Origin: Sphingomonas donggukensis
GTDB lineage: Bacteria; Pseudomonadota; Alphaproteobacteria; Sphingomonadales; Sphingomonadaceae
Direction of reading: 5' to 3'
DNA length: 64,000 bases
Assembly: GCF_023674425.1 (NCBI RefSeq)
Contig: NZ_CP098401.1
Span: 2,587,501 to 2,651,500, forward strand
Shown piece after piece: positions 8,881 through 19,785 of this stretch (its first letter is position 1; every line of letters starts with the position of its first letter). A program made the position numbers and the translations under genes. The notes beneath the pieces were generated by a model. That model saw nothing but the letters and a program-made list of their open reading frames with translations, was not told where the DNA came from and did no database searches.

Positions 8881-9753
8881 ATGAAGGAACCGACGCCTCG
8901 CACCAGCCGCCTCGCCCTGGCCGGCGGCGCGCTTGCCGTGCTGGCGGTCGGGGGTGCGGGATTCGTGGCGGGACGCGGGTCGGTCGCGCCGGCTCCGGCG
9001 CCGAGCGCCACCGTCGCCACCGCGCCTTTACCCGAACCCGTGCCGTCGCCGGCGACGCCCGCGCGGCTGGATCGCGCCGGACTGCTCGCGTTCGCGTCCG
9101 CCGCCGCCGATGCCACCGCGAGCGGTCGACCGCTCGCGTCCGATACAGCGCGGGTGACAGGTCGCCGCTTCTCGATCGCGCTGCCGTTCGGGTGCGGGGG
9201 CCCGTTGGGGGATGCGGACGCGACCGGCACGGGCTGGCGCTACGATGCGGAGCGCGGCGCGCTGCGGCTTCAGGTCGCATCGACGCGCTGGGCGCCGCAG
9301 GAGTGGCTCGGCGACGCGCCGCCCGCCGACATCGAGGCGGTCGAGGGCTTCTGGGTGCCGCGACCGTGGACGGGTTCGGAAGCCTGTCCCACCGCCGCTG
9401 CGCCGGCAGCGGCAGAGGGGATCGAGCCGGTCACGCTCGCGGGCCAGTCGCTGGCGATCGGGCAGATGTTCCGGTCGGGCGGGGCGCGGCAGGACCGGCG
9501 CGACGGTGCCCCCTACGTCGCGGTGGTGCGAACCGCACCCGATGCGGTGCGCGCGGAGAAGGGCTTCCGCGTCCGCCTGACGGGGCAGCTGGCCGACGTG
9601 CCCGGCGGTGCCGCTCGATGCCGCCAGCCCGGCGGACCCGACCAGCGCCCGATCTGCCTGCTGACCGCGACCTTCGACGAAATCGCGATCGAGAATGCCG
9701 CCACCGGCGAGACGCTCGCCCGCTGGCCGGGCGGCAGCAGTCGCGGTGAGTAA
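8881..9753 (+). CDS. Hypothetical membrane-anchored or periplasmic protein
   Basis: A 290-residue protein. A cytoplasmic head of about 12 residues is followed by one hydrophobic segment (about 13-36) and an Ala/Pro-rich linker. A soluble domain from about 62 has several Cys residues ([29 protein letters not shown]) and many aromatic and acidic residues. The likely topology is an inner-membrane anchor with a periplasmic domain. No family recognised. It starts 75 bases from the divergent SLC13 gene and ends 55 bases before a converging tRNA. The start was chosen by position relative to the anchor. Confidence 0.7.
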   Translation: MKEPTPRTSRLALAGGALAVLAVGGAGFVAGRGSVAPAPAPSATVATAPLPEPVPSPATPARLDRAGLLAFASAAADATASGRPLASDTARVTGRRFSIALPFGCGGPLGDADATGTGWRYDAERGALRLQVASTRWAPQEWLGDAPPADIEAVEGFWVPRPWTGSEACPTAAAPAAAEGIEPVTLAGQSLAIGQMFRSGGARQDRRDGAPYVAVVRTAPDAVRAEKGFRVRLTGQLADVPGGAARCRQPGGPDQRPICLLTATFDEIAIENAATGETLARWPGGSSRGE

Positions 9754-9807
9754 CGCGTCGCCGGTCGGGCGCCGTCCGAAGACAAGTTTGGCAATTTCAT
9801 CGGCGAT

Positions 9808-9884
<77 letters not shown>

Positions 9885-9931
9885 CGGCGCGGGGCTGTGC
9901 CTAGCAGCGGCTCGGGCGCGGCGCCAGCCCC

Positions 9932-10591
9932 TTAGCGGGCGGGTTTGGGTGGCGGCGGGGCCGGGGTCTTGGGCTTGAACGCGCACAGGTCGACCTCGAC
10001 GCAGCGCCAGCATTCGGGCTTGCGCGCCTTGCAGGTGTAGCGGCCGTGCAGGATCAGCCAGTGATGCGCGTGCAGGCGGAACGGCTGGGGCACCGCCCTC
10101 TCCAGCTTCGTCTCGACCGCCAGCACGTCCTTGCCCTTGGCCAGGCCGGTGCGGTTGCAGACGCGAAAGATGTGCGTGTCGACCGCGAACGTCTCCTCCC
10201 CGAACGCGGAATTCAGCACGACGTTGGCGGTCTTGCGCCCGACGCCGGGCAGCGCCTCCAGCGCCTCGCGGGTGCGCGGCACCTCGCCGCCGTGGTCGCG
10301 GACCAGCGCCTCGCTCAGCGCCAGCACGTTCTTCGCCTTGGTGTTGTTGAAGTTGATCGTCGCGAGGTGCTCGCGGATCGTCGCGAGCCCCAGCGCCGCC
10401 ATCTTCGCGGGCGTATCGGCGATCGCGAACAGCGCGCGCGTCGCCTTGTTCACGCCGGCGTCGGTCATCTGCGCCGACAGCACGACCGCGACGAGCAATG
10501 TGAAGGCGTTGACCGATTCGAGCTCGGTCACCGGATGCGGATCGTCCGCCGCCAGCCGCGCGAAGAATTCGACGATGTCCGCCTTCTTCAA
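9932..10591 (-). CDS. nth: Endonuclease III (DNA glycosylase/AP lyase)
   Basis: A 219-residue base-excision repair enzyme that removes oxidised pyrimidines. The helix-hairpin-helix region [13 protein letters not shown] (about 114-126) carries the catalytic Lys (K120), and the catalytic Asp lies in the following [10 protein letters not shown]. The C-terminal [4Fe-4S] ligands follow the pattern C-x6-C-x2-C-x5-C in [19 protein letters not shown]. Length is normal, with a Pro-rich tail. The start codon overlaps the dapB stop by four bases, so dapB and nth form a coupled pair. Confidence 0.96.
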   Translation of the reverse strand: MKKADIVEFFARLAADDPHPVTELESVNAFTLLVAVVLSAQMTDAGVNKATRALFAIADTPAKMAALGLATIREHLATINFNNTKAKNVLALSEALVRDHGGEVPRTREALEALPGVGRKTANVVLNSAFGEETFAVDTHIFRVCNRTGLAKGKDVLAVETKLERAVPQPFRLHAHHWLILHGRYTCKARKPECWRCVEVDLCAFKPKTPAPPPPKPAR

Positions 10592-11316
10592 AGCCCGAGC
10601 ACCTGCCGCATTTCATAGCGTCCCGGCGGCTGCGTCGCCAGCCACAGCGCGGCGCGGACCGCCCCGCGCGCGAAGATCGCGCGGCTGTCGGCGCGGTGGG
10701 TCAGCTCGATGCGCTCGCCCTCGCCCGCGAAGATCACGCTGTGGTCACCGGTCACCGATCCGCCGCGTAGCGATGCGAAGCCGATCGTGCCCTCCGCGCG
10801 CGCACCGGTGACGCCCGCGCGGTCGTGGACCGCCGCATCGGCAAGCGTGGCACCACGCCCGTCGGCGGCGGCGGCGCCCAGCAGCAGCGCGGTGCCCGAC
10901 GGCGCATCGACCTTGTGACGGTGGTGCATCTCGACGATCTCGATGTCCCAGTCGGTGTCGAGCCGCGCCGCCGCCTCGCGCACCAGCTGCGCGAGCAGGG
11001 TGACGCCGAGCGAGGTATTGCCGGTCTGGAGCACCGCGATGTCGGCGGCGGCGGCGTCGATCAGCGCGTGCTGCGCTTCGGTGAGGCCGGTGGTGCCGAT
11101 GACGATCGGGGTATGCGCGGCGCGGGCGGCGGTCAGGTGCGCGTCGAGCGCCGCGGGCGAGGAGAAATCGACCAGCACGTCGGCGGCAGCGGCAACGATC
11201 GCCGGATCGTCCTCGGCATCCGCCCCGCCGGCATGGCGCGCGCCGAGCTCGCCCAATTCCGCGACGATCGCCTGCCCCATCCGCCCGCGGCTGCCGTAGA
11301 TGCCGATACTGGTCAT
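10588..11316 (-). CDS. dapB: 4-hydroxy-tetrahydrodipicolinate reductase
   Basis: A 242-residue NAD(P)H-dependent reductase of lysine and diaminopimelate synthesis. The N-terminal nucleotide-binding motif reads GSRGRMG (often GAAGRMG in relatives) at about residues 7-13. The central motif EMHHRHKVDAPSGTAL (about 130-145) holds the catalytic His and Lys. The ATG at 11316 has AGAGAGG upstream; the open frame beyond it is antisense to the sirtuin gene and not coding. It overlaps nth by four bases. No other dap genes lie in this window. Confidence 0.95.
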   Translation of the reverse strand: MTSIGIYGSRGRMGQAIVAELGELGARHAGGADAEDDPAIVAAAADVLVDFSSPAALDAHLTAARAAHTPIVIGTTGLTEAQHALIDAAAADIAVLQTGNTSLGVTLLAQLVREAAARLDTDWDIEIVEMHHRHKVDAPSGTALLLGAAAADGRGATLADAAVHDRAGVTGARAEGTIGFASLRGGSVTGDHSVIFAGEGERIELTHRADSRAIFARGAVRAALWLATQPPGRYEMRQVLGL

Positions 11317-11361
11317 GCCCGCCTCTCTGGCAGAATCGCGGGCGCCGCGTAAGGTGCGGCG

Positions 11362-12066
11362 ATGCACGACAGTCGCAACATCGTCGTCCTGACCGGCGCC
11401 GGCATCTCCGCCGAAAGCGGCCCCGCCACCTTTCGTGGCCCCGGCGGGCTGTGGGAGGGGGAGAGGGTCGAGGACATCTGCACTCCAGAGGCGCTCGCGC
11501 GGGATGCGGCGCTGGTCCACCGCTTCTACGACCTGCGGCGGGCGGCGCTCGATACGGTTGCGCCCAATGCCGCGCATGTCGCGCTGGCGCGGCTGGATGC
11601 GGAATGGCCGGGCGAGCTGCTGATCGTGACGCAGAACGTCGACGATCTGCACGAACGTGCGGGCGCGACGCGGATGCTGCACATGCACGGCGAACTGCGC
11701 TCGGCACTGTGTGCGGCGTGTGGGGAGCGGGCGGCATGGGACGGGCCGCTGCCACCGGGCAGCGTCTGCGCGGCGTGCGGCACCGCGGCGCTGCGGCCCG
11801 ACATCGTGTTCTTCGGGGAGATGCCGTACGCGATGGACGCGATCGACGCGGCGCTGGCGCGGGCCGACCTGTTCGTGTCGATCGGCACGTCGGGCGCGGT
11901 CTATCCCGCCGCCGGTTTCGTGCGGACGGCGCGCTACCACGGCGCGCGCACGCTGGAGCTGAACCTCGATCCGTCGGAGGGTAGCGTCTGGTTTCACGAA
12001 AGTCAGATGGGTCCGGCGAGCGCGCTGGTGCCGGCGTGGGTCGATGAGATGCTCGGGGCTGATTGA
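11362..12066 (+). CDS. cobB: NAD-dependent protein deacylase, sirtuin class III (CobB-like)
   Basis: A 234-residue sirtuin that removes acyl groups from lysines using NAD+. It has LTGAGISAESG (10-20), FRG (24-26), TQNVDDLHERAG (90-101) with catalytic H109 in MHGEL, and a zinc site of two CAAC pairs. Y56 and R59 in FYDLRR match the Tyr/Arg pair that lets SIRT5 and CobB bind succinyl- and malonyl-lysine, so desuccinylase activity is likely by analogy. It is divergent from dapB and separated by 45 bases. It may co-transcribe with ogt downstream (64-base gap). Confidence 0.93.
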   Translation: MHDSRNIVVLTGAGISAESGPATFRGPGGLWEGERVEDICTPEALARDAALVHRFYDLRRAALDTVAPNAAHVALARLDAEWPGELLIVTQNVDDLHERAGATRMLHMHGELRSALCAACGERAAWDGPLPPGSVCAACGTAALRPDIVFFGEMPYAMDAIDAALARADLFVSIGTSGAVYPAAGFVRTARYHGARTLELNLDPSEGSVWFHESQMGPASALVPAWVDEMLGAD

Positions 12067-12130
12067 GCGCAATCCGCGGGACGCGCGACGGTTATCCGTG
12101 CGCTAGTGCTGCCGGCGAAGGAGACGGATT

Positions 12131-12605
12131 TTGACCGATCGCTACGCGCGCATCGCCTCGCCGGTGGGCAAACTGACCCTGGTCGCCGACGACACCGGGC
12201 TGGTCGCGATCCTGTGGGAAAACGACGATCCGCGCCGCGTGCCGCTCGGGCCGCTGGTCGAGGATGCCGACCACCCGGTGCTGGTGGAAGCGGCGCGACA
12301 GCTGGCCGAGTATTTCGCGGGAACGCGCACCGCGTTCGACCTGCCGCTCAGCTTTCGCGGCACCGAATTCCAGAAGGCGGTGTGGGCCGCGCTGTGCGCG
12401 ATCCCTCACGGCACGACACGCAGCTACGGTGAGGTCGCCCGCGCGATCGGACGCCCGACCGCGACCCGCGCGGTCGGCGCGGCCAACGGGCGCAACCCGA
12501 TCTCGATCGTCGCTCCCTGCCACCGCGTCATCGGCGCGAGCGGCGCGCTGACCGGGTTTGCGGGCGGCCTTGATGCCAAGCGATATCTGCTGGCGCTGGA
12601 GGGCG

Positions 12606-12613
<8 letters not shown>
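12131..12613 (+). CDS. ogt: Methylated-DNA-[protein]-cysteine S-methyltransferase
   Basis: A 160-residue suicide DNA-repair protein that accepts alkyl groups from O6-alkylguanine. The active-site motif PCHRVIG places the acceptor at C130. The preceding helix-turn-helix region [27 protein letters not shown] is typical. It begins with TTG, preceded by GGAG about seven bases upstream; there is no better ATG in frame. It lacks the Ada N-terminal domain. The 3' end overlaps the 3' end of convergent hutU by eight bases. Confidence 0.93.
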
Positions 12614-14257
<1,644 letters not shown>

Positions 14258-14261
<4 letters not shown>

Positions 14262-15040
14262 GGGCAACCCTTCGCGAAATCGAGTGCGGCGGACAGGATG
14301 GTGCGCAGCGTCGCCTGCATCGGCGCGGCGCGGGCCGCGTCCCACACCTCGGGCGCGCTCTCGTCGGCATAGCCGCGGATGGCGAGCTCCATCTGGATGG
14401 CGTGGACGCCGCGCGCAGGCGCGCCGTAGTTGCGCGTGATCCACCCGCCCTTGAAGCGTCCGTCGCGCACCTTCGGTTCGGGGCAGGCGTCGAACACCGC
14501 GTCGGCCAGCGCGGGCGCGCACGACGCGCCGGAATTGGTGCCGATGTTGAACTGGGGCAATTCGCCCTCGAACAGACGCGGGACACGGCTCAGGATCGAG
14601 TGCGCGTCGTACAGCACGATCGCGGGGTGCGCCGCGCGCAGCCGGGCGATCTCCTCGCTCAGCGCCGCATGATAGGGATCGTAATACGACGCCCGCCGCG
14701 CCGCGACGTCGGTCGGCTCGGCGCCCGCGCGGTACAGCGGCGAGCCGTCGAAATGCGTCGTCGGCACCAGCCCCGTCGTCGCCTGCCCCGGATAGAGCGA
14801 CACCTCCGCGGGATCGCGGTTCAGGTCGATGACGGTCCGCGAGATATCGGTCGCGATCAGCGTCGCGCCCGTCTCGGCGGCGAAGACATAGAGGCGGTCG
14901 ATATGCCAGTCGGCATCGCGCGTCGCCGCGTGCGGATCGATCAGGCCCGCGTCGAACGGCGCCGGAATGCGCGTGCCGACATGCGGCATCGACACGATCA
15001 GCGGCGTATCGCCGCGCGTGACGCGCAGCCAGTCGTTCAC
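14258..15040 (-). CDS. hutG: N-formylglutamate deformylase
   Basis: A 260-residue hydrolase producing glutamate and formate, the last step of the five-step histidine route. The family pattern includes [10 protein letters not shown] near 18-27, DWHID and DLNRDP with probable metal-binding residues, and YDAHSI near 132. The start is GTG at 15040, overlapping the hutH stop (GTGA), and the stop overlaps the hutU start. The pairing with hutF downstream of the divergent promoter shows that formiminoglutamate goes by deimination and then deformylation rather than by direct formiminoglutamase. Confidence 0.95.
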
Positions 15041-16545
15041 GTCAACCCCGGCAAATCGGCGACGCGGGTCAGCGCGCCGTCGGCGACCAGCCGCGATGCC
15101 GCGACCAGATCGGGGTGCATGTGGCGGTCCTCCTCCAGGAACGGCACCGCTTCGCGCAATGCGGCGCGCGCCGCCTCCAGCCCCGCCCCCGACGCCATCG
15201 GCGCGTGCATGTCGCAGCCCTGCGCCGCCATCAGCCATTCGATCGCGACGATATCGCGCAGGTTGCGCGCCATCGCTTCCAGCCGCCGCGAACCGTGTGC
15301 CGCCATCGACACATGATCCTCCTGATTGGCGCTGGTCGGGATCGAATCGATGCTGGCGGGGTGCGCGCGCTGCTTGTTCTCCGAACACAGCGCAGCCGCT
15401 GTCACCTGCGGAATCATGAAGCCCGAATTCAGCCCCGGCTTCGGCGTCAGGAACGCCGGCAGCCCCGACAGTACCGGATCGACCAGCATCGCGATGCGGC
15501 GCTCCGCGATCGACCCGATCTCGCAGATCGCCAGCGCGATCATGTCGGCGGCGAACGCGACCGGCTCGGCATGGAAATTGCCGCCCGACAACGCCTCGCC
15601 CGTGTCCGCAAAGATCAGCGGGTTGTCGGTAACGCCGTTCGCCTCGGTCTCCAGCGTCGCGCCGGCCTGGCGCAGCAGGTCCAGGCACGCGCCCATCACC
15701 TGCGGCTGGCAGCGCAGGCAGTATGGATCCTGCACCCGCTCGTCGCCCTCGGCATGGCTGGCGCGAATCGCCGATCCGGCCATCAGTCCGCGCAGCGCCG
15801 CCGCCACTTCCTGCTGCCCGCGGTGCTGGCGCAGCACATGGATGCGCGCGTCGAACGGCGTGTCGGACCCCTTCGCTGCCTCGGTCGCCAGCGCGCCGGT
15901 CACCAGCGCAGAGCGGAACAGCGCCTCGACCTCGAATAGCTGTGCCAGCGCCCACGCACAGGAAAATTGCGTGCCGTTCAGCAGCGCCAGCCCCTCTTTC
16001 GGCCCCAGCGTCAGCGGTGCCAGCCCCGCGTCCGACAATGCCTGTGCGGCGGGCTTGCGCGTGCCGGCGTGATCGATCTCCCCCACGCCGATCATCGCCG
16101 CGGCCATGTGGGCGAGGGGGGCGAGGTCGCCGCTCGCACCCACCGATCCCTTCGCCGGCACCACCGGCAGCAGGTCGCCTTCCAGCATGTCGAGCAGCAG
16201 CCGGACGGTCGCCACCTGCACCCCCGAAAACCCCTGCGCCAGGCTCGCGACCTTCAGCGCCATCATCAGCCGCACGATCGCGCGCGGGGTGGGGGCGCCG
16301 ACGCCGGCGGCGTGGCTCAGCACGATGTTGCGCTGGAGCGTGGCGAGATCGTCGTCGCCGATCCGCACGCTCGCCAGCTTTCCGAAGCCGGTGTTGATCC
16401 CGTACACCGCCGCATCGCGCGACAGGATCGCGGTGACCGCAGCGGCACTCCGCTCGACCGCTTCGAACGCATCCTCGGGCAGCGCGATCGCGCCCCCACG
16501 ATAGATGCCGCGCCAGTCGCCGAGCGTCATGGTGCCGGGTGTCAT
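15037..16545 (-). CDS. hutH: Histidine ammonia-lyase
   Basis: A 502-residue lyase turning histidine into urocanate and ammonia. The MIO prosthetic group forms from A137-S138-G139 in [25 protein letters not shown] (48-57) and the C-terminal QEDHVSMA segment are family signatures. The ATG at 16545 has GGAGAGG upstream and overlaps the hutI stop by four bases. It is second in the leftward hut operon. Confidence 0.97.
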   Translation of the reverse strand: MTPGTMTLGDWRGIYRGGAIALPEDAFEAVERSAAAVTAILSRDAAVYGINTGFGKLASVRIGDDDLATLQRNIVLSHAAGVGAPTPRAIVRLMMALKVASLAQGFSGVQVATVRLLLDMLEGDLLPVVPAKGSVGASGDLAPLAHMAAAMIGVGEIDHAGTRKPAAQALSDAGLAPLTLGPKEGLALLNGTQFSCAWALAQLFEVEALFRSALVTGALATEAAKGSDTPFDARIHVLRQHRGQQEVAAALRGLMAGSAIRASHAEGDERVQDPYCLRCQPQVMGACLDLLRQAGATLETEANGVTDNPLIFADTGEALSGGNFHAEPVAFAADMIALAICEIGSIAERRIAMLVDPVLSGLPAFLTPKPGLNSGFMIPQVTAAALCSENKQRAHPASIDSIPTSANQEDHVSMAAHGSRRLEAMARNLRDIVAIEWLMAAQGCDMHAPMASGAGLEAARAALREAVPFLEEDRHMHPDLVAASRLVADGALTRVADLPGLT

Positions 16546-17723
16546 TCGCCTCTCCAGATGCGCGACCGGATCGGGTTCAGGCCCATGCGATAGACCAGCT
16601 CCGCCGGCCGCTCGACGTCCCAGATCGCCAGGTCGCAATATTTGCCCGCCTCCAGCGTGCCGATGCTGTCGAGCCGCCCGAGCGCCCGCGCCGCCTCTCG
16701 CGTGACGCCCGCCAGGCACTCGTCCACCGTCAGCCGGAACAGCGTGGCGCCCATGTTCATCGCCAGCAGCAGCGACGTCAGCGGCGACGTACCGGGATTG
16801 CAGTCGGTCGCAATCGCGATGGGGACGCCCGCCGCGCGCAGGGCATCGACCGGCGGCAGCTTCGTCTCGCGCACGAAATAATAGGCACCGGGCAACAGCA
16901 CCGCGACCGTGCCCGCCGCCGCCATCGCCGCAATGCCATCGGCGTCGAGATATTCTAGGTGATCGGCCGACAGCGCCCCCATCTCCGCCGCGGCTTGTGC
17001 GCCGTGCAGGTTCGAGAGTTGCTCGGCATGGAGCTTGATCGGCAGCCCCGCAGCGCGCGCCGCCTCGAACACCCGCACCACCTGCGCGCGCGAAAAGCCG
17101 ATGCCTTCGCAGAACGCATCGACCGCATCGGCAAGGCCCGCGGCGGCCAGCGGCGCGATCTGCGCGCAGACCTCGTCGATATAGGCGTCCACATCCACCC
17201 CCGGCGGCACCGCATGCGCGCCGAGATAGGTCGTCGCCACCGACACTCGCCGCACATCCGCCAGCGCGCGGCCCGCGCGCAGCATCTTCGCCTCATGCTC
17301 GGGGGTCAGGCCATAGCCCGACTTGATCTCGACCGTCGTGACGCCCTCGGCGATCAGCGCGTCGAGCCGCGGTAGCGCGCTCGCGACCAGTTCGTCCTCG
17401 GACGCCGCCCGGGTCGCGGTGACGGTCGACAGGATGCCGCCGCCGGCGCGCGCGATTTCCTCATAGGACGCGCCCGCCAGCCGCAGCTCGAATTCCTGCG
17501 CGCGGTCGCCGCCGTGGACCAGATGAGTGTGGCAGTCGATCAGCCCCGGCGTGATCCACGCGCCGCCGCAATCGATGACCTCGCCGGCGCTCGGGGGACC
17601 GCCCACGCGCGGCCCGGCATAGGCGATGCGCTCGCCGATCGCCGCGACGCAGCCGTCCTCGACAAGCCCCAGGCCGCTCCCCGTCATCGTCGCGAGTCGC
17701 GCGTTGGTCCACAGCCGATCCAT
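16542..17723 (-). CDS. hutI: Imidazolonepropionase
   Basis: An amidohydrolase of about 393 residues opening imidazolonepropionate to formiminoglutamate. The metal site begins with [16 protein letters not shown]; further His and Asp ligands are in [10 protein letters not shown] and IATDCNPGT. The [13 protein letters not shown] start at 17723 matches how relatives begin. A GTG six codons upstream (17741) is an alternative, but its leader would press against the operator. It is the first gene of the leftward hut operon. Confidence 0.94.
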   Translation of the reverse strand: MDRLWTNARLATMTGSGLGLVEDGCVAAIGERIAYAGPRVGGPPSAGEVIDCGGAWITPGLIDCHTHLVHGGDRAQEFELRLAGASYEEIARAGGGILSTVTATRAASEDELVASALPRLDALIAEGVTTVEIKSGYGLTPEHEAKMLRAGRALADVRRVSVATTYLGAHAVPPGVDVDAYIDEVCAQIAPLAAAGLADAVDAFCEGIGFSRAQVVRVFEAARAAGLPIKLHAEQLSNLHGAQAAAEMGALSADHLEYLDADGIAAMAAAGTVAVLLPGAYYFVRETKLPPVDALRAAGVPIAIATDCNPGTSPLTSLLLAMNMGATLFRLTVDECLAGVTREAARALGRLDSIGTLEAGKYCDLAIWDVERPAELVYRMGLNPIRSRIWRGE

Positions 17724-17748
17724 GCCGGCAATCTTGCCCACGCCCCTG

Positions 17749-17766
17749 ATTATGTCTAGACATAAT
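17749..17766. promoter_or_regulatory. Perfect 18-bp palindrome, probable HutC operator
   Basis: The sequence ATTATGTCTAGACATAAT is a perfect dyad in the 62-base gap between the divergent hutI and hutF starts. Its TGTCTAGACA core fits operators of GntR/HutC-family repressors, and hutC lies in the rightward arm. One site here could control both arms. Binding is inferred from position and symmetry. Confidence 0.85.
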
Positions 17767-17785
17767 AATCGAAGGGGAGCCGCCG

Positions 17786-19126
17786 ATGACGCAATTCTGG
17801 TTCGATCGGGCCTGGCTGCCCACAGGCTGGGCGCGCGGCGTTCGCGTCACGATCGACGGCGCGCGGTTCGGCAGCGTGACGGTGGGCGTCGAGTCCGCTC
17901 CCGGCGACCAGCGGCACGCCCTCGCCATTCCGGGCCTGCCCAACGTCCACAGCCACGGCTTCCAGCGCGGCATGGCCGGCCTGTCCGAACGCCGCGGTCG
18001 CCCGGACGACGATTTCTGGTCGTGGCGAGAGGTCATGTACCGCTTCCTCGACCGGCTGACCCCCGACGACGTCGCCGCAATTACCGCGCTTGCATACGTC
18101 GAGATGCTGGAAACCGGCTTCACCCGTGTCGGCGAGTTCCACTATCTGCACAACGACACCGACGGGCGCCGCTATGCCGACCCCGCGGCAATGGCGGCGG
18201 CGATCGTCGCGGCGGCGGGCGAGAGCGGCATCGGCCTGACGTTGCTCCCCGTCTTCTACGCGCACAGCGATTTCGGCGGGGTGGCACCGGTCCACGGCCA
18301 GCGCCGGTTCGTGTCCGACGTGGACGGTTTCGTGGCGCTGGTCGAGGCGAGCCGCGCGCTGCTGCCCGCCGACGCGAACCTGGGAATCGCGCCGCATTCG
18401 CTGCGCGCAGTGACTGCCGACGAACTCACCGCGATCCTGCCGCTGGCCGGCACTGGCCCGGTCCACATCCACGCCGCCGAACAGGTGAAGGAAGTCGCCG
18501 CCAGCGTCGCGCACAGCGGCGCGCGGCCGGTCGAATGGCTGCTCGCCAACGCCGATGTCGACGCGCGCTGGTGCCTGATCCACGCCACCCACATGACCGA
18601 CGCCGAAACGCGCGCGCTGGCGGAGAGCGGCGCGGTCGCGGGGCTGTGCCCGGTGACCGAGGCGAATCTGGGCGACGGCATCTTCCCCGCGGAAACGTAC
18701 CGCCTGGCGCAGGGCCGCATCGCCATCGGCACCGATTCGAACATCTGCATCGACGCTGCGGGCGAGTTGCGCATGATGGAATATGCCCAGCGCCTGGCCC
18801 ACCGCCGCCGCGCGGTGCTGGCCGACGAAACCGAAACCTCGGTCGGCGCGGCACTGTTCGCGCGGACGCTCGCCGGCGGCGCGCAGGCGTTGCAGCATGC
18901 CGCCGGCATCGCCCCCGGCAACTCCGCCGATTTCGTGACGTTGGCCGACCCGGAAACGCTGGCGGGCGCGGGCGACGACGCGCTCGATCGCTGGGTCTTC
19001 GCCAGCCGCGGCGCCATCGACGGCGTGTGGCGGGGCGGGGTGCAGCGCGTCGCGGACGGGCGGCATGTCGGCGGCGATGCGATCCGTGCGCGCTACCGCG
19101 CCACGCTCGCGCGTCTCATCGCGTGA
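17786..19126 (+). CDS. hutF: Formimidoylglutamate deiminase
   Basis: A 446-residue amidohydrolase converting formiminoglutamate to formylglutamate plus ammonia. The first metal-binding motif is [13 protein letters not shown] (about 53-65); later ligands are in [14 protein letters not shown] and IGTDSNI. AAGGGGAG lies nine bases before the ATG. It is the first gene of the rightward hut arm, and hutC starts inside its stop codon. Its presence with hutG defines the five-step pathway. Confidence 0.96.
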   Translation: MTQFWFDRAWLPTGWARGVRVTIDGARFGSVTVGVESAPGDQRHALAIPGLPNVHSHGFQRGMAGLSERRGRPDDDFWSWREVMYRFLDRLTPDDVAAITALAYVEMLETGFTRVGEFHYLHNDTDGRRYADPAAMAAAIVAAAGESGIGLTLLPVFYAHSDFGGVAPVHGQRRFVSDVDGFVALVEASRALLPADANLGIAPHSLRAVTADELTAILPLAGTGPVHIHAAEQVKEVAASVAHSGARPVEWLLANADVDARWCLIHATHMTDAETRALAESGAVAGLCPVTEANLGDGIFPAETYRLAQGRIAIGTDSNICIDAAGELRMMEYAQRLAHRRRAVLADETETSVGAALFARTLAGGAQALQHAAGIAPGNSADFVTLADPETLAGAGDDALDRWVFASRGAIDGVWRGGVQRVADGRHVGGDAIRARYRATLARLIA

Positions 19127-19785
19127 CGCCGTCGCGGCGCATCGTCGCTGATTATTCCGCGCGGATCAGGGCGGGGGACTGGCGCCCCGGCCACCGCCTG
19201 CCCAATGAACAGGCGATCGCCGCCGACTATGGTTGTGCGCGCGCCACCGCGGGCAAGGCGATGGCCGCACTCGTCGCCGCGGGCCTGGTCGAGCGCCGCC
19301 GCAAGGCCGGCAGTTTCGTCGCCCACCCCCGCCTCGAACAGGCCGCACTCGCCGTCCCCGACATCGCCCGCATCGTCGCCGACCGCGGCGAGGATTATGC
19401 CTGGCGCCTCACTCGTCGCGAACTGCACGGCGATACGCTGCATCTCGAGGGCGTCCACCTCGCCGGCGGCGATCCCTTCGCGGTCGAACGCCGCACCATC
19501 GCGCTCGCCGCCGTCCCCGCCGCTGCCGACGAAGGGTTCGAACGCGACTCCCCCGGATCGTGGCTGCTCGCGCATGTGCCGTGGAGCGAGGCCAGCCACC
19601 GCATCGACGCCGTCCCCGCCACCGCCACCGACGCCCGCGCGCTCGGCATCCCGCGCGGCACCGCCTGCCTGCGCATCGCCCGCGAGACATGGGCGGGCGG
19701 CCAGCCGATCACGCAGGTGACGCAGATTTTTCCCGGTGACCGCTATGCGCTGGTGGCGCGGTTCGGCCCATCAAAGATCGGGTAG
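19123..19785 (+). CDS. hutC: Histidine utilisation repressor, GntR/UTRA family
   Basis: A 220-residue regulator. The N-terminal winged helix (about 1-70) contains RLPNEQAIAADYGCARATAGKAM, and the C-terminal UTRA ligand domain (about 85-220) probably senses urocanate, as in other HutC proteins. The GTG start overlaps the hutF stop (GTGA). It probably binds the palindrome at 17749-17766 and so represses its own operon. The 3' end overlaps convergent ligD by 15 bases. It is slightly shorter than typical HutC at the N-terminus. Confidence 0.93.
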   Translation: MTPSRRIVADYSARIRAGDWRPGHRLPNEQAIAADYGCARATAGKAMAALVAAGLVERRRKAGSFVAHPRLEQAALAVPDIARIVADRGEDYAWRLTRRELHGDTLHLEGVHLAGGDPFAVERRTIALAAVPAAADEGFERDSPGSWLLAHVPWSEASHRIDAVPATATDARALGIPRGTACLRIARETWAGGQPITQVTQIFPGDRYALVARFGPSKIG

